Source: Taudactylus pleione (lineage: Eukaryota > Chordata > Amphibia > Anura > Myobatrachidae). Taken from it: 64,000 nt of DNA. The notes beneath the pieces are model-generated. The model ran no database searches. It had not been told where the DNA came from and was given only the letters and a program-made list of their open reading frames with translations. A program made the translations under genes and the position numbers. This document shows positions 11,313 through 21,760 of the stretch, piece after piece. The stretch's first letter is position 1; each line of letters opens with the position of its first letter. The DNA lies in the NCBI GenBank assembly GCA_031769625.1, contig JAUIMM010000484.1:186001-250000 (forward strand), in the 5' to 3' direction.

Positions 11313-11439
11313 GGATATCTGCATTGTCTTAATGTATCCAGCAGTGCTGAGAGTTCTCCATTATGGCCAACCTTACTTCTCTGATATCACCATCACAGCA
11401 CAGAACTTATTCCAGTCCTGCCAACAGCAATCACCATAA
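11313..11439 (+). CDS. Possible alternative fourth exon of the preceding gene
   Basis: Preceded by the acceptor-like CTGTTTTTACAG. In the phase set by a donor at 11072 it reads 41 codons (including MYPAVLRVLHYGQPYF) to TAA 11437-11439. In both models the junction codon is CTG (Leu). An open frame of this length has a fair chance of arising at random, so support is modest. Confidence 0.25.
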
Positions 11440-11582
11440 GACAGTGAGGAAGATAACAGAAAATGAAAAACCCCTACTAAACAATGAATTACAGCAGCTT
11501 ATGTTTGCACATTTGATGTTTGTCCCTTGTCTGTAATATTTTATAAGCATTTTATTTCTCTGGTGCAAAATCAGCATTGTTT

Positions 11583-12014
11583 TGCCATATCCAAATATTC
11601 CGAAATACGGAATATTCCGAAATACGGAATATTTTTAGCATGACTGAACAAGTGAAACCTTTGCTTTCTGATGGTTCAATGTACACAAACTTTGTTTAAA
11701 GCACAAATTATTAAACATATTGTATAAAATAACCTTCAGGCTGTGTGTATAGGGTGTATATGAAACATAAATGAATTTCATGTATGTACACAAACTGTTT
11801 TTGATGCACAAAATTATTAAAAATATAGTATAAAATGACCTTCAGGCTCTGTGTTAATAAGGTGTATATAAAACATAAATGCATTCTGTGTATAGATTTG
11901 GGTCCCATTCCCAAGATATTTCATTATTTTATGCAAATATTCCAAAATACGGAATATTCCAATATCCAAAATACCCCTGGTCCCAAGCATTTTGGATATG
12001 GGAGACTCAACCTG
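11583..12014 (-). mobile_element. pogo/Tigger-like non-autonomous DNA element
   Basis: Reverse-complemented, it begins CAGGTTGAGTCTCCCATATC (12014 leftwards) beside a TA, then shows the repeated CGGAATATTCC motifs and the AACCATCAGAAAGCAAAGG block. From memory this pattern matches a family of Tc1/mariner-pogo elements known in other vertebrates. An internal duplication gives two TATACACC...CCTGAAGGT segments (11723-11780 and 11810-11880). The opposite terminus is not clear. Confidence 0.6.
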
Positions 12015-12263
12015 TAATGCTTATGCTACAGTCAGGTTGGCACAGCATTTTATGTTATATAAGAGAAGATAGAGAAGTTCATTATATGCTACAATTTTAC
12101 AAAATATTTATTGTAATCAAAATGAGAAGGTCACATCACACTGCCAGGTACACTGAGAAGAGAATGTATAACCTTTAGTGATTGGGACAAGCTGGGAATG
12201 ATATACAGTCTATTACTCAACCAAGTATCACACCCATATGCTTGAAGTGGGGTGAAGGTTGTG

Positions 12264-12600
12264 GGCAGCACAGATGGTATAATGGTTAGCGTTACTGCCT
12301 CACAGCACTGAGGACATGGGTTCAATTCCCACTAACTGTGTGGAGTTTGTATATTCTCCCTGTGCTTGTGTGGGTTTCTTCTGGGTACTCCGGTTTCCTC
12401 TCACATTCCAAAAATATACAGGTAGGTTAATTGGCTCCCAACACAAATTACCCCTAGTGTGTGTGTGAGCATGTGAAAGGGAAAATAGAGTGTCAGCTCC
12501 ACCAGGGCAGGGACTGATGTGAATGGACAAATATTCTCTGTAAAGCGCAGTGGAATATGTGTGCGCTATATAAATAACTGGTAATAAATAAATAAATGAA
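12264..12600 (+). mobile_element. tRNA-headed SINE, near full length
   Basis: Begins GGGCAGCACAGATGGTATAA. A pol III A box (TGGTATAATGG, 12275-12285) and B box (GGTTCAATTCC, 12319-12329) are at normal spacing. The body carries GTGTGGAGTTTGTATATTCT and GTAGGTTAATTGGCTCCCA. The tail holds CAGGGCAGGGACTGATGTGA, GCGCTATATAAATAA and a short TAAA-type repeat, as in SINEs mobilised by an L2/CR1-like LINE. AAGGTT flanks both sides (about 12257 and 12603) and may be the target duplication. Confidence 0.88.
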
Positions 12601-12707
12601 TAAGGTTCACTACCTGGTACACAGGACATGGTAAACAACCTGACACAAGGAATAATATCTAGTTTTTGCCTCATGGAATGTGGAGGGGCTCAACATGCCA
12701 CTATACC

Positions 12708-12930
12708 AGTGATGTGCAGACAGGTGAGGCAGGTTAGCAGAGCCATTCCTGTCATACATAGGTATACTCCATAGTTTTGACTATAAAAATGATAAGAAAT
12801 AATTAAAGAAAACATTTTAAATATCTTCTTTATATTATTCTAATAATTTTTCTAGTCAAAACTCTGGAGTGAAAAGTGTATGGCAGGTGAGGCACTGCTT
12901 CCCCTGTCTACCTTATCTGCACATCCCTGA
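12708..12930. mobile_element. hAT-like MITE
   Basis: The ends CAGTGATGTGCAGACAGGTG and (complement) CAGGGATGTGCAGATAAGGT are inverted. The body shows GTGAGGCAGG/GGCAGGTGAGGCA and a central inverted pair around AAAATATCTTCTTTATATTA. A fragment of the same family is at about 54405-54530. No clear target duplication. Confidence 0.6.
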
Positions 12931-13237
12931 TCAAAACTCACCAAATTTCCAGCACTATATACTGCTGCACCTTTGTATTATGCCCACATGAGCCCTCAGG
13001 TTCATATATGTATCTATAAATCTGGCTCTGCTTTTACCCAGTGCATCGCCAGCCATTTACCTCACCTCACATCACTGCACTGTACTACAAACAAAAATAT
13101 TACTTAAGCATTTTAAACCAGATATATCATTATTGCAAGAGTCCCACTGGAGAAAGGGTGACCCTAATGCTCTTCATGTAGGCAGATCTTCACAAGTTGA
13201 CAGACAGTAAAAGAGCTATATTCAGCACTAATAGCAG

Positions 13238-13607
13238 GGTATGCATTCGGCATCCTGGCGGGATGGATGCCGACGCTCCTATTACCGGCGCCAAAATCCC
13301 AACGCCGGTCAGAAACCTGACGCCGGCATCCCGACCGCTGGGATACCGAAGGTAAGTATCGGGGTGTTAGGTTTAGGGTTAGGGGTTAGGCACTAGATGG
13401 AGGGTTAGGCACTAAGGGGCTAGGGTTTAGGGTTAGGCACCGGGGAGGTTATGGTTTGGCACCAAAGATTGGGGGTTAGGGTTAGGATAGGGAGAGAGGG
13501 AGGGTTAGCATACCGACCAACAAGTCTCGGTATGTTAACTCTTTTGGGATGCTGGCGTCGGGATTCTAACACCAGGAACCCGAGTGCCGGCATCTCATAC
13601 CGATTCC
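13238..13607. mobile_element. MITE with GGTTAGG-rich interior, 8-bp duplication
   Basis: Flanked by AATAGCAG at 13230-13237 and 13608-13615. GC-rich inverted arms (ATGCCGACG, CCGGCATCCCGACC, GATGCTGGCGTCGGGAT) surround about 180 bases of imperfect GGTTAGGGTTAGGCAC repeats. An 8-bp duplication points to hAT mobilisation. Related copies are at 18551-19070, with fragments at 16400-16620 and 20497-20640. Confidence 0.8.
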
Positions 13608-13907
13608 AATAGCAGAGCTAGAGGACAATAACCTTATTTCCACCGTACCTAACCTAACCATAAAACATCAGGCCCAGATGGACTGACAGCAGAATATTAC
13701 AAAATGCTATCTAATCACTTACTCACACTTTTAGTTACATTGTATTTTTTTATACTAGATGGTAACCCGAACCCAAATGCTTTCAACACAGCTAGAATTA
13801 TAGTACAGCCGAACCCAAAGACCTAGAATTAGTCCAATACTCCTGACCAATTTCACTATATAATCAGGACTTTAAAATATTCACCAAAATAATTGCCCTG
13901 AGACTAA

Positions 13908-14229
13908 AGCTGGCCACACACATGGCGATCTGCATACAATCAGCCGATGTGTACGATTTCCATTGAAACTCTCCCCGGCAGCCCTGCACACGATCTGCAC
14001 ACAATTTGGTGTCCAATCTTCATACGATCTCTTCTGCATCCAGAATTTCACAGCGCATCGCCTCCTAGATTGTCAGATCTGCCCTACTGCACGGCAGATC
14101 TGACGATGCGATGTGCGACCAGCTGGGACGCGCATCGCATCGTGATTGTGAGTGGGGACTCATGATTTACTCAGGATTTGGACATATTTTACCAGATCAG
14201 GTAAAATATCGCTATATGTGTGTCCAGCT
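13908..14229. mobile_element. MITE with AGCTGGCCACACAC ends
   Basis: The left end AGCTGGCCACACACAT and the right end ATGTGTGTCCAGCT are inverted. Internal palindromic segments include CAGATCTGCC...GGCAGATCTG (about 14077-14104) and GATGCG/CGCATC pairs. The flanks do not show a clean duplication. Confidence 0.7.
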
Positions 14230-14626
14230 TCAAGGCTGTTCTACCAAACTTGCAATCACCACAGAAAGACTTTACAAAAGGCAGATATTCTGCACAAAAT
14301 ATTAGAGAACTAATAGCGGCCATGGTTCATATCCATCAACAGAAAGAAACATATTGTGGTAAGCCTTCATGCGGACAAGGCATTCTACCATACTGAGCCG
14401 TAACCAGACATTATGGTCCCTTGGGTGAGAAAGAGCATTGTTGCCTCCCCCAGATAGTCAGGGCATGCTGGGACTTCTAGTCCCGAGCACTATATATTAC
14501 AAACGACAGGAGGGCACTGGTGGCAGCAGCTGGCACATGAGCCCAGGTTGGCACACAGAATCCACCATCACTTCTCCCCAGGAGCGACCCCTGAGTATCC
14601 TCCTCCTCCTTCTGCCCATATACAGT

Positions 14627-14890
14627 AAAGGCACATACACACTAGATGATATGCTCTATGAACGATATCATCTAGTGTTCCCCCTGCAGTGCCTGGCTCA
14701 ATGTCGTTAATTATATCGTTCAGAGCCGGCACCCTCCCTCATCCACGTGCTTGCAGAACCTGATGATATCGTCAGGTTGCCCTGCAAGTATGAGCGATGA
14801 AAGATATCGTCAATGACCAGCGGGAGCACGCATCGCTGGGCATTGACGGCATACACACTGGCCGATATTGTGAACGATAGCGATAGGCTG
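14627..14890. mobile_element. MITE-like hairpin cluster (GATATCGTY motifs)
   Basis: Begins AAAGGCACATACACACTAGA and contains repeated inverted GATGATATGC / GATATCATC, GATATCGTCAGG and AACGATAGCGATA motifs, ending near CATACACACTGGCCGATAT. Boundaries are approximate. Confidence 0.5.
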
Positions 14891-14924
14891 TTTTGCACCC
14901 AGGGCAGAGGGAGGGTTGCAAATC

Positions 14925-15175
14925 ATAGCGATGACTGGTAAGGGATGGCAGATAGTGGGTGGCTGGCAGCCAGTGGCAGATAGTGGTGTGACATGACTTA
15001 GAAGGTGGGTGGCAGATAATAGAGGCTAGCTGGGGGTGACTGATCATAGTGGTATCTGGCAAGGGGTGGCAGATAGTGGGGGTGGCAGGGGATAGAAGGA
15101 GGGTGGCAGTTAATGGTGGCTGGCTGGGGGTAGCAGATAGTGGGAGTGGCAGCCCATGACCCTTAGTACCTGACA
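14925..15175. repeat. GGTGGCAGATAGTGG minisatellite
   Basis: Irregular tandem copies of a unit close to GGTGGCAGATAGTGGGGGTG (about 30-45 bp spacing). The minus-strand open frame over this array is a by-product of its composition. Confidence 0.7.
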
Positions 15176-15179
15176 CAGG

Positions 15180-15884
15180 GGGAGCCTGAGGGGCCACCAC
15201 TTATTGCTAGATTGCAATTAAGGACAGTCAAGGCATGAAGCACTCATCTGTGACCAGTTAGACTCACTGACAGAGGGAGTCACACTAACTGCAGAATCAT
15301 GTACCCAGACTACTGCACCCAGTAACGGCTTCTCGCTGGCCAGAGTCTGAACTGTGTCTGGCGGGGAGAGGGGTCTCTGGGATGCCCACCCCTCTCCTCA
15401 CCATTGCCTGTCCTCCCTCACATGTAGTGGACCCCACAAGATGCGCTGCGCATTGGTGACAGAGCACCGGTTACCTGAGCTACTGAGTGATCGCCAGTGA
15501 CTTCCTTCCCTGTCCTGCTCTTCCATGCCTCTGTCAGCAGCTGCCCTCCCACCCCACACTGCCGGCTGCCGTCATTGGCTGCTGAACCGCTACCTCAAGC
15601 TGCCATTGGCCCAAGGACCTATCTCAGGGCTGTAGCTGAGCTGCACACGTGCCCTGGTGATGCCCCCAAACAAAGCAACTTGTGAGATGGAGTTCTGGAC
15701 TGAATAAAAGGAACCGGGCGCACCGCTAGTGAGTGACATACATTGAAGCAGGCACCAGACATATAGAGATGGTGCATACAGCCAGTTTCGCCCCAGGGCA
15801 TACTTGCTAATAGCGGTGCTATTTAAATGTATGCATTCACATTGCGAACGCATGAGGACGCCCACTTCCCCTTACTCACGTCCG
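15180..15884. other. GC-richer intergenic sequence, no gene identified
   Basis: About 700 bases with short open frames only. No domain or splice pattern could be recognised. The GC content suggests one or more degraded MITEs. Confidence 0.4.
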
Positions 15885-16282
15885 TATACTAGGGGAACAT
15901 AGCGAAACCAGTGATAACATCGGTTAACATCGGACCCATAAGCACCCTTGCACAAGCCGTGACCTTACTCAGAAATTGCTAATATCCATGCACGCTATCA
16001 ATGCTATGGCTGCTTATGGCCACGCAGTGGCTAATTTGTGCACACCCCTGCAATGGCGTTGAAATGCACTGGCACACCTGCGTTAGCCCGACCACCCCCC
16101 CATCACCACCCACAAACGACACTTCCTGCCAATCACTCTGCTCTGGGTCTGCGTAGCCTCTGCAATCGCAATTCTGTTTGCAATTGCTAGTTCGCACACT
16201 GCGATGCATACGCATGTGCAGAATGCAACAATTGATCGATAGCATGCGTCTTTGCAACTGTGATCCGTGATGAATCAGGCCG
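15885..16282 (+). mobile_element. MITE, same family as 9315-10203
   Basis: Carries the same ordered segments: CGTATACT/AACATAGCGAAACC, CACAAGCCGTGACCTTACTC, AGAAATTGCTAATATCC, CACTTCCTGCCAATCACTC, CGCATGTGCAGAATGCAACA and the end TGATGAATCAGGCC. The left terminus is not recognisable. Confidence 0.65.
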
Positions 16283-16399
16283 TCTGTGCGGTGGCACCAG
16301 CTGCACCACCCTAGTTACATATCTGCTATCATATCTCTTGGGCAAATTTAAACAGTATGCTCTGAACGGGTTGTAGTCATTAGGTTGATATTTACAATG

Positions 16400-16620
16400 T
16401 CGACATTCATGTGGATCTCTACAATGTCAACAGTTATTATGTCGACAGGCAACATGTTGACATTCTCAGAATTTCTACATTAGGGTTAGGCTGCAGTACG
16501 GGAGGGTTAGGCACTAGGGAGTGGTTAGTTAGGGGCTACGGAGGGGGGGAGGTTAGAGTTAGGCATTAGAGGGAGGCTTGGGGATTAGGAATGGAGGAAC
16601 AATACATGCCGGAACGCTGG
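16400..16620. mobile_element. Fragment of a GGTTAGGC-bearing MITE with GTCGACAT modules
   Basis: AATGTCGACATTC, TATGTCGACAGG and CATGTTGACATTC repeats are followed by irregular GGTTAGGC repeats. It combines parts of the families at 44940-45110 (GTCGAC) and 18551-19070 (GGTTAGG). Confidence 0.5.
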
Positions 16621-16689
16621 AGTATCAGAGGTCTCTGCTGGAAGAGACAGTCAGGACCGCTGGGCAGTGGCGTAACTATAACTTTTGCT

Positions 16690-17140
16690 CCCTCCTACCA
16701 AAAAATTTCTGAAAGTAGTAATGGGAGGCAGGGGACAGAATAGGAGTAGTAGTGGAGGGCAGGATGGGAGTAGCAGTGGGAGGCAGGGGACAGAATAGGA
16801 GTAGCAGTGGAGGGCAGGGGGCAGGATGGGAGTAGCAGTGGGAGACAGGGAACATAATAAGAGTATCAGTGGAGGGCAGGGGCTAGGATGGGAGTAGCAG
16901 TGGGAGGCAGAGGACATAATAGGAGTAGCAGTGGAAGCCAGGGGGCAGGATGGGAGTAGCAGCGGAAGGCGGGAGGCAGGATGGGAGTAGCAGTGGGAGG
17001 CAGGGGACAGAATAGGAGTAGCACAGGAGGGCAGGGGGGCAGGATGGGAGTATTAGTGGAAGGCAGGATGGGAGTAGCAGTGGAAGATGGGGCAGGATGG
17101 GAGTGTTGGTGGGAAGCAGAAGACAGCATTGGAGTGGAAG
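16690..17140. repeat. Purine-rich minisatellite, GGGAGTAGCAGTGG type
   Basis: Tandem imperfect units of about 40-45 bp built from GGCAGGATGGGAGTAGCAGT and GGGAGGCAGGGGACAGAATA. Several open frames on both strands over this block result from the lack of stop codons in the unit and are not genes. Confidence 0.85.
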
Positions 17141-17674
17141 GACTCGCTGGGAAGGTCACAGTATGCTGAAGGAGCATCTATGGGGTCACCTCATCTCTAC
17201 TTCTCCCAGGTCCCAGCCGCTATATCTCCATCCATGAACAGCACTGACTGCAGCTGCCTCACACAGAACAGACAGTGTAACCGGAAAGCAGCACCTGGAA
17301 TTTCCTGCTCCTCCCATGCACACCGCAGCACGCCAGCTCCTACCCCTCTCCTGAGTCTCCTCCCCCTCTGCTCCTTGCATTTTTCAGCGGACCTCCAGGG
17401 AGCAGCTCCAGAGTACAGTGCGACCCATTGTGGGTAGACAGCAAGTGGAGGCTGAGGGAGGGGGACACTGCTTAGGACAGTTATCGGGTTGTGTTCCACA
17501 GTACTTAAATAGTTAATAAAAAACTTTTATTAACTATTTAATTACTACTACCCATGTACCCAAAGCCCAGGGGGTGCGTGGAAGAGCCTTGGCCTGAAAA
17601 GTTGTCTCTCGGGAGGGGGACCCTTTTACACGACATTGTAAACGAATGTGCTAATAACTACTAATCATTACGAC

Positions 17675-17936
17675 AAATATATTAAGTCTTCCAGTGTCTA
17701 TGATGCATCCAGTTTGTACGACGCTCCAACCCGTCGTCAGTGACCTCGTCCGTCGGACTAAATGTAGGTCCGACAGGGCACTATCGTCAGCAGAGGCCAT
17801 GCTGCCGTGTGCAGCATGGCCCCCGCCGTTGTTCTATTGCTGCCGGCATCTGCAAGTGTGTATGCACCGGGTCCAGTCGCGAGTGAGGTCGGTACACACT
17901 AGACATCGTCTAGTGTGTACCCGGCTTAAGACATAA
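17675..17936. mobile_element. Probable MITE (TAGTGTGTACCCGGC end)
   Basis: A CpG-rich block with an inverted pair near its right end (GGTACACACTAGACATCGTC / TAGTGTGTACC), plus CGTCGGACTAAATG and GTAGGTCCGACAG arms. The left boundary is uncertain. Confidence 0.45.
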
Positions 17937-18112
17937 GTGAATAGTTTATGGAAATCTGTGCTGTGTATTGTGCTCCCTTTATATTAATTTAATATGTTTA
18001 AATTTGATTGTTAGGGGAAGTCTATGCTATCTTTCTAAGTCATCAAGGTTTGCAGAATAGTCGAGGATGTAGCGTATCAGGCACTATCATATTCTGACTC
18101 ATATCTATCAAA

Positions 18113-18519
18113 GGGCCTGATTCAGCAAGGATCACAATTGCGGTTATGCACGCAATCGGACGATTGTTGCGTTCTGCACATGCGTATGCATCGCAGTGTG
18201 CATGCGCGAACACTCCACTACGCAGACCCATCACAGAGTCATTGACAGGAAGTACTGTTTGGGGATGGTGACGGGGAGGTGGTCGGCGAAACGCAGGCAT
18301 TTGAACGCCGTTGCGCAGCTTGGGCTTTCACTGCGTGCAATGAAGTTAGCAATTCCTGAGTAAGGTCAGACTTTGTGCAAGCGTGTGTAAGGCTCCGATA
18401 GTACTTGATGGTACCGATGGTTTCACAGTTTTGCTAAGTATTACGGATGTGTGTAAGCTGAGGAGGGCATGCATAATTGATATTGCGATCGCAATAGCGA
18501 TACTTGCTGAATCAGGCCC
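18113..18519 (-). mobile_element. MITE, same family as 9315-10203, with both ends
   Basis: The inverted ends GGGCCTGATTCAGCAAGGAT and ATACTTGCTGAATCAGGCCC are both present. The family body is reversed: TCTGCACATGCGTATGCATC, CACTCCACTACGCAGACCCA, TGACAGGAAGTAC and CCTGAGTAAGGTCAGACTTT. Flanks are AAA (left) and ATA (right), an imperfect 3-bp duplication. Confidence 0.8.
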
Positions 18520-18550
18520 ATAGTAAATGTTTACGTATATATGTTTGTAG

Positions 18551-19070
18551 GGGATGCGGTCATAATCCCAACCCCTGGGATTCCGGAGTTCAGAATGCCA
18601 ACGCCGGAATCCCGACATTTATCAGAATGCTGACGTCAGCATCCCAACTGCCGGGATCCCGAAGGTAAGTACTGGGTTTAGGGGGAGGGTCAGGGGTTAG
18701 AGTTAGGCACCAAGTGAAGGGTTAGGTTTAGGCTGCGAGGAAGGTTAGGATTTGGCTGCGGGGTGGGAGGGTTAGGGTTAGGCACTAGGGGGAGGGTTAG
18801 GTTTAGGCTGCGGGGAGGGAGGTTAGGTTTAGGCTACGAGGGGGGAGGGTTAGGTTTAGGCTGTGGGGAGGGAGGGTTAGGGTTAGGCTGCGGGAAGGGA
18901 GGGTTAGGTTTAGGCACTAGGGGAGGGAGGTTAGGTTTAGGCTGCGGGGAGGGAGGGTTAGGGGTTAGGTTAGGTTTACCTGGATGTGTCAGGATTAAAA
19001 CCTGGTCTGAATGCCGGAGTTGGGATTATGACCGCCGGGATCCCGACCGTCGACATCCCATACTCATCCC
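18551..19070. mobile_element. MITE with GGTTAGG-rich core, exact 8-bp duplication
   Basis: GTTTGTAG at 18543-18550 is repeated at 19071-19078. The ends GGGATGCGGTCATAATCCCA and GGGATTATGACCGCC...CATCCC form inverted arms. The centre is about 300 bases of GGTTAGGTTTAGGCTGCGGG units. The 147-residue open frame across it is only a reading of this Gly/Leu-coding repeat. Confidence 0.88.
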
Positions 19071-19267
19071 GTTTGTAGATAGAGATTCTTCTTTTTGCGC
19101 CTGGTACACAACAATCTCGTCTATAAGTGAATATTTGCCTGTTTTGATGCAAAATAGTGTATCTTTTGGACTACAATACACAAACAGCACAAAGGGCCAA
19201 ATGTAATAGGGTGAGAGTTTAGAAAATATGGGGGTTTAGCAGTAACACTCTCACACTAATACACTTA

Positions 19268-19805
19268 GGCCCTCATTCAGAGCCGTACGCTCTGAGCCGA
19301 GCGCACGCTCTGAATGAGGGCCGGGCTCCATTTTCATGGAGCGTCCTCCTGGACGCTCGTATAGCTGTGGGTCACCACCCACAGGCTATACGAGCGTGCA
19401 TTGTGATGGTCGCGATGGTCGAGACCATCACGACCATCGAATTTGCGAGCCGGAGCCTGCGGTTGAGGTTTTCAATCGCAAGCTCCGGAGTGATTTTGGC
19501 TCTATCAGAGCCAAAATCGCTCCCACTGACATCACTAGTGATGTCAGTGGGCCGGCTTTTGACGGGAGGCGTTCCCGTGGGAACGCCCCCGTCAGGGAGG
19601 CACGCCCACCAAAGGGGGCGTGCTGTCAATCAACATTGACAGCACGCCCCCTTTGATCGGACACAACGAGCGAAGGACTTTCCTTCGCTCGTCGCGTCTG
19701 GCGCATGCGCACGACGGAGCTCCCTCCGTCGTGCGCATGCTCAGTCCATAACATCGACCCACTTGCGAGCGGACAGCCGCTCGCGAGTGGGTCTGAATCA
19801 GGCCC
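19268..19805. mobile_element. Multi-hairpin MITE, copy 1 (TTA duplication)
   Basis: Flanked by TTA at 19265-19267 and 19806-19808. Besides short terminal repeats (GGCCCTCATTCAGA / TCTGAATCAGGCCC) the element is an unbroken chain of about eleven separate inverted repeats. Examples are arms GGCCCTCATTCAGAGC and its complement (19268-19322), a perfect 30-base palindrome at 19522-19551, and 20-base perfect arms at 19611-19630 and 19635-19654. Further GAGCGAAGGA, GCATGCGCACGACGGAG and GACCCACTTGCGAGCGG hairpins follow. Other copies are at 26378, 34025, 50049 and 59191. All open frames here are shadows. Confidence 0.92.
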
Positions 19806-19808
19806 TTA

Positions 19809-20804
19809 ATGAGTTGTATTTTCAAAATAGGAAACACTGGGATGAGAGTTTAACTCTTGAGAGTTTTCTGAGTCTGAAAAACATACGAGTTTGCCTGTTC
19901 TGTGACTTTATTACATTGGCTGAGTTTAAAACTGTGAGACTTTTCTCACCCGATTACATTTAGCCCAAAATATTTTAGTGTCTAGCAAAAAGCAAGTTAG
20001 CAGCATTTCCACATTCCTATCACCTTATCATTCCATTGGGATTTTTTTTTTATTCCAATTTTATATTCTGACACGAAGCTTGTTAAGCTCTTGCTACTGA
20101 CATAAACATAAATTGCAATGTATTTATTACACTCCATTTCCCCCTTCTATGCAGTCCTGTCTTTTCTTTCCTCATGCTGACAGGAGAGAGGAAGAGAGCA
20201 ACACACACTGACAATTGCTGGGACAGGCTGGAAGCTTTTATTTAGATTCATTTCAGAAAATTATGGACACGTAACCTCTATGAAGGCTCTAAAATTATCA
20301 GTGACTCTGGTATTTTCTAGTTTTAAAGCATCTATAATTATAAATAAAGACGAGGAGCTTAATCACATGTCTGTCTCTTCCCCACAGCAGTACTGGTATT
20401 GTGTGTTCTCCTAAAATACACAAGTTGAATGGATTCTGAATTAACCTCTGTGCTACCAGATCAGTAACACAGTGTTATGCAAGAGTGTCCTGGGGGGGTT
20501 GGGTACGGAATGCCGGCAATCGGGATCCCCGCAATCAGGATCCTGACGCAGGCATCCCGACAGAGTTAGGATACCGACGCCTGGCGGTAAGTATCCTGAG
20601 CACCTTATTCCCGAAAGCCAGAATTTCAACTACATCCCAACTGGGGAGCTACCCAAGTACAATTAACTGATTATCTGCCATGATAGCAGCTTGTTAAAGT
20701 ATGTGTAATAATCAGCCATGTATTCCAGTAGCCAGCAATGGAGTTGAGCGATTTTCTGCTACTGCGTGTGAAAATCCCATAAAACTCATACAGTGCATGC
20801 TTAC
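19809..20804. other. No gene; MITE fragment at about 20497-20640
   Basis: AT-rich unique-looking sequence to about 20490. Then comes a GC-rich piece with CGGGATCCCCGC, GGCATCCCGACAG and CCGACGCCTGGCGGTAAGTA, which matches the outer arms of the GGTTAGG MITEs but lacks the core repeat. Nothing else recognised. Confidence 0.5.
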
Positions 20805-21209
20805 TAGAGATGTGCGCCGACCCCCGTGTTTTGGTTTTGGATCTCCCCTGGTTTTGGATCTGGATTGGTTTTGCCAAAACCTCACCTCCGTGTTTTGTTT
20901 TCGTGTTTTGGTTTTGGATCTGGATTTTTTCTTAAAAAAATAAAAAAACAGCTAAAATCACATAAAATGGGCCTTTTTTGTTCCTACAGTAATAATAACC
21001 TCAATAACATTTATTTCCACTCATTTCCAGTCAATTTTGACCACCTCAGAGCTCACAATATTGATTTTTTTCATCTAGTTAAAGGGCCAAAAGGTTGCAT
21101 GCAGCTTGCTGGCTCAAAACTGATTGATATAATTAATAATAGAGTTGAAGACTGTGCAAAGATGATGGTTGGGATACCCTTGAGGATTGAAAAATTGATA
21201 GTTGGTGCA

Positions 21210-21510
21210 GTCCCTGGCTGTAAAATTGATAATAAATGAATTAAAAAACAATTTATTGGTGCAGCCCCTGCCTGTAAAATTTATAATAAATAAATTAATA
21301 AACAATTCATTGGGTGCAGCCTCTGGCTGAATAATTAATAAAAAGAAATCATTGGTGCAGCCCCTGGCTGTAAAATTGATAATAAATTAATTAAAAAACA
21401 ATTCATTGGGTGCAGCCCCTGGCTGAATAATTAATAAAAAGAAATTAATTGGTGCAGACCATGGCTGTAAAATTGATAATAAATTAATTTAAAAACAAAT
21501 CATTGGTTCC
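21210..21510. repeat. Subterminal tandem array of hAT copy 1 (transposase 3' side)
   Basis: Five to six imperfect units of about 55-60 bp containing TTGGTGCAGCCCCTGGCTGT and AAATTGATAATAAATTAATT. It lies between the transposon end and the transposase 3' end. Confidence 0.85.
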
Positions 21511-21760
21511 TAAAACAACCATAACATTAATAATGGAAAGGAAAAAGGTGCAAGATGGAATAGTCCTTGGGCCCTCCCACAAACCCTTATGTTGTATACG
21601 AAACAGGACATTCACAGTTTAACAAACCAATCATTTCAGCGGCAAGGACTGCCAATTGTGGTTAAAATGATTGGTTTGTTTGGGCCCCCTTAAACCAAGC
21701 TGCCAATATGCATTTGACATGGAAATGATCAGATACACAAACTGGCTTTACATTACAACA

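Noticed and set aside
12275..12345. tRNA gene (A and B boxes present)
   Set aside because: It is the tRNA-like head of a SINE: no cloverleaf could be closed, and it continues into a SINE body and a LINE-like tail.
16651..17177. Open frames of 88-103 codons over the GGGAGTAGCAGT array
   Set aside because: Minisatellite composition. Overlapping frames on both strands, no domain.
18663..18970. Interstitial telomere
   Set aside because: The GGTTAGG repeats are irregular, mixed with TTTAGGCTGCGGGGAGGG, and bounded by MITE arms with an 8-bp duplication.
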